Positions 33,436-42,500 of a stretch of DNA of 64,000 bases are shown here, piece by piece. How positions within the stretch are numbered: position 1 is the stretch's first letter; each line of letters begins with the position of its first letter. The notes below the pieces were generated by a model. That model saw nothing but the letters and a program-made list of their open reading frames with translations. It did not search any database and had not been told where the DNA came from. The DNA lies in NCBI GenBank assembly GCA_965221795.1, contig OZ244914.1, positions 992,001-1,056,000 of the forward strand, given 5' to 3'. The translations under genes were made by a program, and so were the position numbers. The stretch comes from VYFG01 sp965221795 (lineage in GTDB: Bacteria; Pseudomonadota; Gammaproteobacteria; Arenicellales; Poriferihabitantaceae).

Positions 33436-34890
33436 TTACGCCCAGAATGGGATATAGCCCGCTCGGGGACGTTTGGAATCCGCCAGTTTGATCAGTCCGT
33501 CATCAAGAGCACGCCTGATCACCATGGATGCCTGCGATGCGTTCCTGGGATCAATGCCGAAGCGCTTGCAGAGGGTGGAATTCTTCATCCGGTCTCCGAC
33601 GACATATTTCAGCGCCGCATGCTGGTAGCAAGCCCGGGCCCGCTCATCCGGTGTCATTTCTGCAAAACGACGGGGTGCGAAAAGCTTGACTCGCACAGCA
33701 CCACCCTCCGCCCGGAAATCCGGCGGGGGTAAGTGGTGCAGTTCGATGGCGGTGATCACCTTGTCAATCCCGGTTCCCTGTTCTTCGCAGAGCCCCATAC
33801 GACGCATCAGTGATGCCAGTACTTCGTTGCGCGAACGCGGCGGCAAATCGAGAAACCGGTCAGGGCTTAACAATGGAAGACCGGGATTGGTGATTTCCAG
33901 CCGGTCCCGGAACAATTCCACCAAGGGTCCGGTACCGGTTACCGTCATGTCCTGGTGTATCAGCGCATTGGCGACGAGTTCCCGGATGGAAAGCAAGGGG
34001 TAAAGCAACTTCTCTTCGCGAAATACTCCGTTAATCTGTTCTGTTTGGGGCAACAGGTTCCCGATATAGTCAACCAGTTCCCCGAAGCCAACTGCATAAC
34101 CTCGTTGTACATCCTTCCGATGTATCACGGTATCCGCACGGCTGGCCCCATCATGGGCGACAAATCGAATAGCCTTGCGTGCAACCGAGGTGGGAAAGTC
34201 CGCCAAATGCCTGGCAAACAGGATCGCGCCGAGATTGGTGATGGCCCAGCGACTATCGACATCCTGCTGCACCAGCCGATCCGCCATCAACCTTTGCAGG
34301 ATACTGTCCCGGTTATCCGGCAAGGGCTGGCCCGTGAGATGGAAATAGCTGACATAATCCAGCCGCTCAAGGACAGCATCGCTGCCGGAGAACTGCACTG
34401 CAAACCCTTCTTCCCAGGCATGAGACTGCAGTTTGCCCCACAGATTCCTTTGGCATTCAGGGTGGTCGGAGAGACGGGGCGTTGCACTTCCAATTCGGAT
34501 ATAGGCTGTTCGGTCGAACTCCACAGGAGTGTTGCTCGCTGCCGGTATCCTGAGAAGGACAATATTCACTCCTCGATAGTCAACTGATTCGAAACTGAAT
34601 ACTATTCCCGGTTGCAGCCGCTGTGAAAGCCATAGTTCCAAGTGCTGCCCCTTCTGCATCTGACGGGTTGGCTCAAAAACGGTGCCAACCACCTCATGGT
34701 CCGTGTCGCGTATGCCCCAGATGACGTAAGCAAAATGCTGGTCGGAAAGCTGTGCGGAATTGGACAGGGCGGAAATCAGCTTGCCAATCATCCTAGGATC
34801 CGCGTTGTTCTCCTTGAACTCCAACCAGGGAGTTTCTGCCGGAAGGCTGCGCAAACTGTCAATCAGGGTCAGTATCTGTGGGTCGCTCAT
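33436..34890 (-). CDS. AlbA_2/Schlafen-type DNA-binding ATPase (transcriptional regulator-like)
   Basis: A 484-residue protein with an N-terminal AlbA_2 (Schlafen AAA_4) domain: TPWLEFKENNADP (about 19-31), YVIWGIRDTDHEVVGT and YRGVNIVLLRIPAA. The C-terminal part is HATPase_c_4-like: SIRELVANALIHQDMTVTG (about 300-318), LEITNPGLPL and LMRRMGLCEEQGTGIDKVI. A short winged-helix-like end follows. Such proteins occur as regulators and also inside phage-defence islands. Its ATG overlaps the stop of the small upstream ORF (TGATG), so it is the last gene of the minus-strand helicase cluster. Confidence 0.8.
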   Translation of the reverse strand: MSDPQILTLIDSLRSLPAETPWLEFKENNADPRMIGKLISALSNSAQLSDQHFAYVIWGIRDTDHEVVGTVFEPTRQMQKGQHLELWLSQRLQPGIVFSFESVDYRGVNIVLLRIPAASNTPVEFDRTAYIRIGSATPRLSDHPECQRNLWGKLQSHAWEEGFAVQFSGSDAVLERLDYVSYFHLTGQPLPDNRDSILQRLMADRLVQQDVDSRWAITNLGAILFARHLADFPTSVARKAIRFVAHDGASRADTVIHRKDVQRGYAVGFGELVDYIGNLLPQTEQINGVFREEKLLYPLLSIRELVANALIHQDMTVTGTGPLVELFRDRLEITNPGLPLLSPDRFLDLPPRSRNEVLASLMRRMGLCEEQGTGIDKVITAIELHHLPPPDFRAEGGAVRVKLFAPRRFAEMTPDERARACYQHAALKYVVGDRMKNSTLCKRFGIDPRNASQASMVIRRALDDGLIKLADSKRPRAGYIPFWA

Positions 34891-35159
34891 CAGGATACCT
34901 CTATCGGCCCCAACCTCTGCCGGCCTTGGGGTTGCTCTTCAGACATTTTTGCATACATCTCGAAAAGTTTCTCCAGCCGCTCGGTGTCATTTCTGAAACG
35001 GCGGCCGGTATAGATGCGCTCCAGCATGTTCGTCATTACGCTCATGGGCTTCCCGAAGGTTGTCTGGCATCTTTTCGGAGTCGTAAAGAGTAGATTCCTC
35101 ATAACCGAACAATAAAGGCACATGACACTGTATTTTCCTATGTCATGCTGTTCCCACAA
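34890..35159 (-). CDS. Small hypothetical protein between SNF2 helicase and AlbA_2 ATPase
   Basis: An 89-codon frame whose last 55 residues (PMSVMTNMLERIYTGRRFRN then DTERLEKLFEMYAKMSEEQP) are helical and charged and look coding. The start is uncertain: ATG 35159 overlaps the SNF2 gene by 17 bases, and internal ATGs at about 35117 or 35046 are possible. Its stop overlaps the start of the next gene (TGATG), which argues for real, coupled translation. I do not recognise it; it could also be the detached tail of a larger protein. Confidence 0.5.
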   Translation of the reverse strand: MWEQHDIGKYSVMCLYCSVMRNLLFTTPKRCQTTFGKPMSVMTNMLERIYTGRRFRNDTERLEKLFEMYAKMSEEQPQGRQRLGPIEVS

Positions 35160-38025
35160 ACTTGGAACATCTTCCGTGCAAATCTGCTGCAGCGACCAAA
35201 ACCAGATCGTTCGGGTGCCGCAACTGAGTACTCCAGCCAGCTAGTTCTACTTCGGCACAATTGTCCAGTCGACTCAACACTTCTTTACGCGCATCTAATG
35301 TAACACCCGGCACTGAGGCTATTTCAAAAACCGGATACTCAGATTCCAGCAGGAGCGATCCAAAAAAATCAGGATTCGGCACTGGCTCTCCGCCGTCAGC
35401 TGGCAGGAATACCGGGACGAGCATTTCCCAGCGGGGCAATCCCTGATCGTTTTGCCATCGAATCCTGTAGATTCCAAGGACACCTTCTTCCGTAGCCGGA
35501 AGGTTCGCATGTTCACCACCGAACTCCGGAGATTTCGCGAACTCGATCAAGTCCGAGAAAAAGACACTCGCAAAATCCATCGAGACGTTCCTTTCATTAC
35601 GTGCGGCAAGATGACGGTCAACAGTGACCCGCACGACCATTCTGCCACCGAACTCCGAATATCGTCCACGCATCTCCTCGGGCAACTCAAGCTCCAACAA
35701 TCGACCATTGTGAAGCCGATCACGTATCCGTATGCCACGCCGGGGCAAAACCCCCTCAAGGAAAGAAACCACTTCCTGCGGACCGAACGCGTGCAGTGCG
35801 GCAGCCGCATTCGGGTCATAACTCTCAATGTGGGAAAAAAGCTGGTCCTGAAGAGACCGCGACTGCTCGGCCTGCCTGATCGCCACCTGGATTTCAGCCT
35901 CGCTTCGCTCATCGGACTGCATCTCCCGATTTCTGGCAAGAATCTGCCCAATGTCGATCCGGTCAAGCAAATCCCCGACAATTTCCGTTTCCAATCCTTC
36001 ATGGAATTCCGAACTCACGTCCGACATGTCGTGGGCGATGGTCGCTACGCGGTCGAGGAGCATGCCAAGCGCCCTGTTGTCGAAACCATCCCGCGCCATG
36101 AGATTGAACACAACCACTCGCTCGGTCTGCCCGTAGCGATATAACCGACCCGCCCGTTGGACAAGCCGCCGCGGGTTCTAGGGCAGATCGTAGTTAACAA
36201 GCATGTGGCAGCTGTAATGCAGATTGATTCCCTCGCCGCCAGCCTCAGTAGACACCATGAACTGTGCACTGTCGTTGAAATCGTCGATATTCCTGCGTTT
36301 TTCATCAAGCCCCATACTTCCATTGATGTAGCACACACCACTGTTCGGATAGCGGCGCTGCATCGCCTCCACTAGGTAGTCCTGGGTTGCCCGATACTCA
36401 GTGAATACCAGAAGTTTGAGTTGCCTGCGGTGAACCGGGTCGGCAATGACGGCCAAGAACTGCATCAGTTTCCGGTCATCAACCTCGACGACCTTGGCCG
36501 CTTCGCAAAGATCATCGATCATTTCCAGTTCATTTTCGAAGAACGGGTTGGAGCGGGCTCCCAATGCCGAGACTTCGTCTGCCAAGTTGACTAGATCGTC
36601 CTCGCCGTCCTCGAAGGTCTCCAAGAGTTCTTCGAAACCATCGTTCTGCATCCGGCCTGTATTGCCATCCAGTTCCCCCATCAGCCGACAACGTCGTCGT
36701 CTGAGGGCCCGTTCGATGGCAACAATACTCGACGAGGCAAGCTTGCGGTATGTCGTCATGACAAACCCGATCGCGCGGCCGGTCACGCTACCGACCTCCG
36801 AGGCACCATAGCCGTACCGGATGTATCGCCGCAACTGGACATCGAAGTCTCTCGCCGCATCGGACAGAGGCACTTCCACCAGTTTCGTGTCCTGGCCGCG
36901 AAAGACATAGTTCCCCGACGCATCCGTCACTTGGCTCTTTCGATTGCGCAAAACAACCTCTGCGACGACCGACGGGTCGGCGTGCATGGTAGCGAGGCGC
37001 GATCGGAGATCCGGTCGCAGGAGCAGGAGAACATTGACGAATTGATCGGTCCTGCCCTGATGGGGGGTGCCTGTCAGGAATATGAAACTGTCCGTAAGCT
37101 GCTGGAGCTGCTCAGCGAGACGGTACCGTTGTGTGACCTTAGTACCCTCGGCCTTACTGAGATGGTGGGCTTCGTCGAATACGATCACATCCCAATAGCC
37201 CGAGTCGACAAACACGGCGCTGTGAGCCTCTGATTTAGCCCGGTCGATAGAAACGATCACTTTGTCAAAGGACACCCAGTGCGCTGGCTGACTGATGTTG
37301 AAATCTAGGCCGTAGATTCTGAAGTCCTCGCCAAACTTGTAACGCATCTCATCCTGCCATTGGCGAACGACACCTGCCGGACTCACGACCAGCACACGCC
37401 TTGCCAGCCGCCGTCGCTTCATCGCCGCGAGCAACAGCCCGACCTCAATGGTCTTCCCCAAGCCAACATCATCAGCAATCAGCCAATTGGCATGATCCGA
37501 CGTCATGATCCGGTGAATCAGGTTGATCTGGTGCGGCAATGGGTCAACATCCAGACGATCCAGTGCACCAGTTATCTGGTTCCAGGAATCCAGTGCATAG
37601 GCCAGAGTCTTCAGTCGAAAAAGCTCGGGGTCGTCTGATTTAGCGTTTGTATACTTCCATACGGCATCCCGAACTCGTGCCAGACGCTCGAATGGGATCC
37701 ACCTGCTTTCCCCGTTTCGGTGTAGCTGCACAAGGACCATCTCCCGGTGCGCAATCCGACGATGCGTGAGCACCGTTCCCGTGCCAAGAGATGTCCGGAT
37801 TTTCGATCTGGGTCGGTCTTGGACAACATGCCCCACCCGGAATCCGTTACGCAACTCGTCCACGCCATGCCAGACTGTTTCCCCGGTCCCCCATTTGACC
37901 GCCACACGCTGGTCAATGCTGTCGGATTCGATCACGACCCCCAGTTGACCGTCGTATCGGCCAGCCTCTATATGGGCAACAAAGCAATCCTTCCCCGGGA
38001 TAATTCGCATAGTCTCCGGGGTCAC
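35143..38025 (-). pseudogene. SNF2-family helicase (DpdE/DrmD-like style) interrupted by one amber codon
   Basis: One frame of 961 codons is broken only by TAG at 36178-36180. The N-terminal part (YDGQLGVVIESDSIDQRVAV, then REMVLVQLHRNGESRWIPFE) resembles the beta-rich start of defence-associated SNF2 proteins. Walker A is LIADDVGLGKTIEVGLLL (about 183-200), DEAHHLSKAEG is near 285 and TGTPHQGRTDQF near 325. The amber codon falls in NYDLP-stop-NPRRLVQRAGRLYRYGQ, where the family has L-P-W-N-P, so it replaced tryptophan (TGG to TAG). The 324 codons beyond are undamaged, which implies a recent mutation, suppression or a sequencing error. The start is GTG 38025 or ATG 38010. Confidence 0.8.
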
Positions 38026-38026
38026 T

Positions 38027-39094
38027 TCAGAGACCTGTTATTTCATCAATTATTTCTTCCCAAGCTTGGTCCAGATTGTCTCCAAGTGCCGCCGCCCTCC
38101 GATGCGCCATGTCCGTCACGTCAGGCCATGGGTCAGTCCTTGCATCAATCGTCCAAGGACAAGAGTACTGCTGGACGATGGACGGCAGCATGAAAGGGGC
38201 AAAGAATGGATCCGCGCACTGGTCGATTTCCAGAGCAGTACGTCGATCAGGGCGGTCGAGGTACTCTTGCCATTGATCTCCACCCGACAAACTCGCCCGT
38301 AAAACGGAGAAATTCGCGAATGAACGAATGCCGTGCTCCCAGGCTGCACTGTCTTCCCAGTCATCAAACCAACTCTGACCGATTACTTCCGTCACACCGA
38401 GACCAACCCGATTTGCCACAAGCTCCCACGTGTGTTCGAGCGTGAGCGTTGTATTGTCGTATCTTGGCATCCAGACCTGGCCCAAATGGTCCCAATGAAA
38501 TCTCTCCCACCAGCGGACATTACTCTTCAATTCCCAATGATCGCGAAATTCAAGGAACAATTGCAGTCTGTCGCCGCACCAGTCTCGCTTACGCAGCCAG
38601 GGAATAAGCCATCGCAGCTGGCCAATGCTGCATTCCCTCAGCAGTTCGTAGCACCGGTCGCGCTGCTCCCGACCGCAAGGGGTAACGAATGCAAGTAGTT
38701 CTCCGATCTTGAGTTCGCGCGAGATGTCCGTGATGCTGTTATCGGAAGGATACAGCAACTCGCCAAGCGTACTGTTAGGATCTGCCGTCGGCTCCGGCTC
38801 TACCCAGTCTTCCCATCCAACAGGAATATTGTCCCATTGACCCGAGATAGCATCTTCTCTCAGGTCTTCAATGTCCCACGAGGTAGCTGTAACGCTCTCA
38901 GTCTTGAGCACTATACCAGATTCATCCGGGAATTCTCGTGGCGGATGACCCTGATATCTCGCCGGATACCAAGGGTCCAACTCCACAGGGGGCATCGGAC
39001 TTGAGGCGCGATCGATGAAATCATCGTCAGCCCAGTTGTGTGACTTGCGCACTCCCCCCATCAGCGAGATGCGATAACTTGCGGTGTCGGGCAC
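38027..39094 (-). CDS. Unknown tryptophan-rich protein of the helicase cluster
   Basis: A 355-residue soluble protein that I do not recognise. It is rich in tryptophan and acidic residues, for example SIGQLRWLIPWLRKRDWCGD, SNVRWWERFHWDHLGQVWMP and SWFDDWEDSAAWEHGI. There is no signal peptide, membrane helix, Walker motif or metal cluster. Its stop lies 1 base before the SNF2 gene, so the two are coupled. A partner or sensor subunit for the SNF2 helicase is an inference from position only. Confidence 0.75.
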   Translation of the reverse strand: MPDTASYRISLMGGVRKSHNWADDDFIDRASSPMPPVELDPWYPARYQGHPPREFPDESGIVLKTESVTATSWDIEDLREDAISGQWDNIPVGWEDWVEPEPTADPNSTLGELLYPSDNSITDISRELKIGELLAFVTPCGREQRDRCYELLRECSIGQLRWLIPWLRKRDWCGDRLQLFLEFRDHWELKSNVRWWERFHWDHLGQVWMPRYDNTTLTLEHTWELVANRVGLGVTEVIGQSWFDDWEDSAAWEHGIRSFANFSVLRASLSGGDQWQEYLDRPDRRTALEIDQCADPFFAPFMLPSIVQQYSCPWTIDARTDPWPDVTDMAHRRAAALGDNLDQAWEEIIDEITGL

Positions 39095-39278
39095 ACCATC
39101 TGACGATAGCGTCTTATTGAGGTAGCATTCCCATGGGGTTGCAAGGGGCTCAGGTTCATACGAATGATCCTACCACATTGGTGACGACTACGCATCCCAA
39201 AGGATCATCCGACTCAATTCAACTTAGGTAATCCTCCAGCCCGGAATTTCACCCCGGACCATATGCGGCCAAGGCCGC

Positions 39279-39473
39279 CATGGCGGCGAAACGGGCGACG
39301 GCGGATGGAGAGGTGCAATACGCGCAACGTAAATGGCGGTCGGAAGCTCTATCGGCTGGATCAAGGAGGTGCTCGGCTTCCGCCGCTTCCGCGTGCGCGG
39401 GCCAGACCTGGTGCAGGGCGAGTGGGGCCCGGTCTGCCTGTCGTTACACATCAAGCGGATGCAAGGACTCTAG
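39279..39473 (+). pseudogene. IS5/IS1182-type transposase C-terminal remnant
   Basis: The plus strand reads AAKRATADGEVQYAQRKWR, then after a frame slip IGWIKEVLGFRRFRVRGPDL and GEWGPVCLSLHIKRMQGL, ending at TAG 39471. This is the conserved tail of DDE transposases of this group (GWIKxVLGFRRFxLRG ... GEWxLVCLALNLKRM). The rest of the gene is absent. It sits in the 500-base gap between the two parts of the helicase cluster. Confidence 0.8.
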
Positions 39474-39599
39474 GCGACCAGTTGACAGGAGAGGGGTCTC
39501 GATGACGGGAATCCGGTGCCACTATGCGGCCATCCCGGCAAAATTCATCGCGGTGCGAACCGTTCTATAGCGCACGCTCCTAGTGCAGCATACTCCTGC

Positions 39600-42500
39600 T
39601 CAACGGTCCGGCTCGAACACCAGTTCAGGCATGACCACTTCCCAAGCATCGCATCTTATGCCATCGTGGTATTTCGGATCCGACGCCTCCCGGCTCCAGC
39701 CCATCAAAGCGAATACTGTTGCGGTACGGCACCGCATCCCGGACGGCGATTGGAAGGATTTGGCGAGGCGCCCCACAACCCGATTGCGCCTGTCCAGCAA
39801 CATCCAACGACCATCGGATTCGATCCTTATATTCAGAGGGTCTCCGGTCGACAACGTTTGGACAGCGGCGTGTACCGGATCATGGGCACGGAGGCGTCCG
39901 GCATATCCCAGATCGATGTCCTCAAGCTTGGGCCGAACATGGCGGCGTTCTACCGCTCTGGGACACGGCGGAAGTTCTGCAACCTCGCGCCTTAATGTCG
40001 CGTCATGATCTACCAATTCATCCTGGAATCCTCGAGAACCGTCGAGGTGTGCAAGCGTGAGCGTTTGTCTTGCCCGCGTCATCGCCACGTAATATAGTCG
40101 ACGCGGTGCATCGGAATCTTCTTTGTGGCCGATACGGTCCCACCCGCCGTCCAGCACCGCCACATGATCGAACTCCAATCCCTTCGCACGATGGGCGGTG
40201 AGCAGCAGCAATCCCCGCTGGCGGCGGCGGATGTCCCGCCCCCACTCCGCCAGCCACTCGATGAAATGGTCCACCGGGATTTCTCCTTCACCGTTTTCCA
40301 GCGCATGTTCCTCAACGGCCTGCCGCAACAGGTCGTGCCAGGAACCGGAAGGCTGAGAGTCGATCCGACCGAGCAAGGATGGACCATCGACGACCCGCGG
40401 AACACGCTGGCGCAACCATTCGACGAACATCCGAATCTCCCGCAGGTGCCAGAACTTCGGGATATCTTCGTTGGCCATCTGTACCGGAACACCATATTCT
40501 TCGCAAAACGCCCTGACCGGGACCAGGTACTCCCACTCGCGCGTAATCACCGCGCATTTCGACCAGTCCCATGTGGACACCCGTTCGGAGAGGCGCAGCA
40601 TTTCCGCCATGACGGCCCGAGCCTGGTGAATCGGGTCACCGCCCGCAGGCAGGATCTGCACCCTCCCATGTGAAACCGGATCCAGCATCGACCATTCTCC
40701 ACCAGACGGATCCTTTTCGCGGGCACGATCGACATGGATGGGATGCCCTTTTTTCATGCGGCTTCGCGCTGGCTCAATGATTGCATTTGCGGCGGCCACG
40801 ATACAGCCCGTCGAACGGTAGTTTGCCGTCAAGTACATCGGTTTCGGCCCGTAGTCCAGCTCAAAGCGTCGGATGAACTCAACCGAAGCGCCGTTAAAGG
40901 CATAGATATTCTGGTCATCGTCACCGACCGCGAACAGGGTGAGCTTGCCTTCATCCTCTTCCCGCATCCGGCCGGCCAAGGCGGATATCAGTTCATACTG
41001 TTCGGTACCGATGTCCTGATACTCGTCCACGAGAATCCATCGGAAACCTGCAAGCAGGCGCTCACGGCGCTCGTCCGCTTCTTCCGGCGACAGTTCCTCA
41101 CCGCGGAGCAATGCGATCGCATGGCGCATCACCTTGCTGAAATCCCCGTCATCCGGTCGTTCGGCCCGACCGGTAAAACTGGCTCCTGCCAGACGCATGG
41201 CCAGCGCATGGCAAGTGAGCACCGTGACTCCACGGCTGTCATGACCAATCAACTCCGCGAGGCGGCGGCGGATATCAACTGCGGCATGACGGTTGTAGGC
41301 CAAGGCAAGGATGCCCCGGGGATTTTCCCGCCTGACCCGGATCAACCAAGCGATACGGTGGACCAGCACACGCGTCTTGCCTGAGCCGGGACCAGCCAGA
41401 ACCAGCACATTGGTCTGTTCCCGTTCGTCGGCCACGATACGCTGCTGGATTGGATTCTTCAGGTTTTCTACGATGGCCCGCCATGACGACGGCGTTGTCT
41501 GCCGGCCGATCTCCCGATCCCGTCCGGGCAACCATCGGGCTAGAAACGCCTCTTCTGTGAGCGCGAAATAGTCCATCGCAAGACGCAGTGCCTCGCTCAT
41601 GGCAACAAGACCGCGCTTGGCAAACTCCACCATGACGTGAATCTGCAGCACCTGCCCTTGATAGTGAAGTGCAAGGGGCTCGAAGTCCGACTTCGTAAAT
41701 CCGCGCCGATCCCGTTGTTCCAGCTTGATGGTCATCGCCGGGCGGAACACCGCCAACCCCTTGTTGAGTCGAAGCACCTCCTGCTCGTGGAGCCAGAGCA
41801 GTGCCCGGTCCAGCAGTTTGGATGGATTCTGGACTTGGCTCTTCAGAACCAGATCCGACTCGATCTCCCCGAGGAGTTTCCCGAGAGTGGTCTCCGCCAG
41901 AAGATCGGTGCCCCGGCTTGTCGGGGCCAGGCAACCCAGCAGGTGTTCCAGCAACCGGCTGCCCGCATCGCGGCGCAGACCGGCGATCTTTTCCAGCTTC
42001 TCCCATTCACGATGCAGCGTTACTTGAGCAGTCTCGGCATCGCGCTTGCGTACGGTGAGGCTACCTGCGGAACCATCTTCCTCTCCGCGTCCGTCGAAGG
42101 CGATACTCCGAAGAATGCGGTACAGCCGTTCCGGCAGAGGGTCAACCAAGCCCTGATCCCGCAGAACCTGAGCAGCAATGCGCAGATGCAAATGTGTGCT
42201 GTCTCCCTTTCCGAGATCCGGGGCTGCCTCCCGCAAGTGGGCGATGAGGGCGACCTCCAGTGCGCTCGCCTCTTCGAAACGTTTCTGCGAAGAGCGGACC
42301 ACGCCAGCGTGGACGAACGCGGTCAGTGCCGTGTCATTGCTGGCGACACCAAACCGCTCAAGGTCATACAGGGCGCGGCGGACCCGTTCGGGGCCCAGGC
42401 CCGAAACTCCCATCAGTTCGTCCGTGCTCATCCCTTCATCGGCACCCGCACCGATCAGCGCTTCCGCAATGCTCAGTAGCTGCTTGCGATAGCTATCCAG

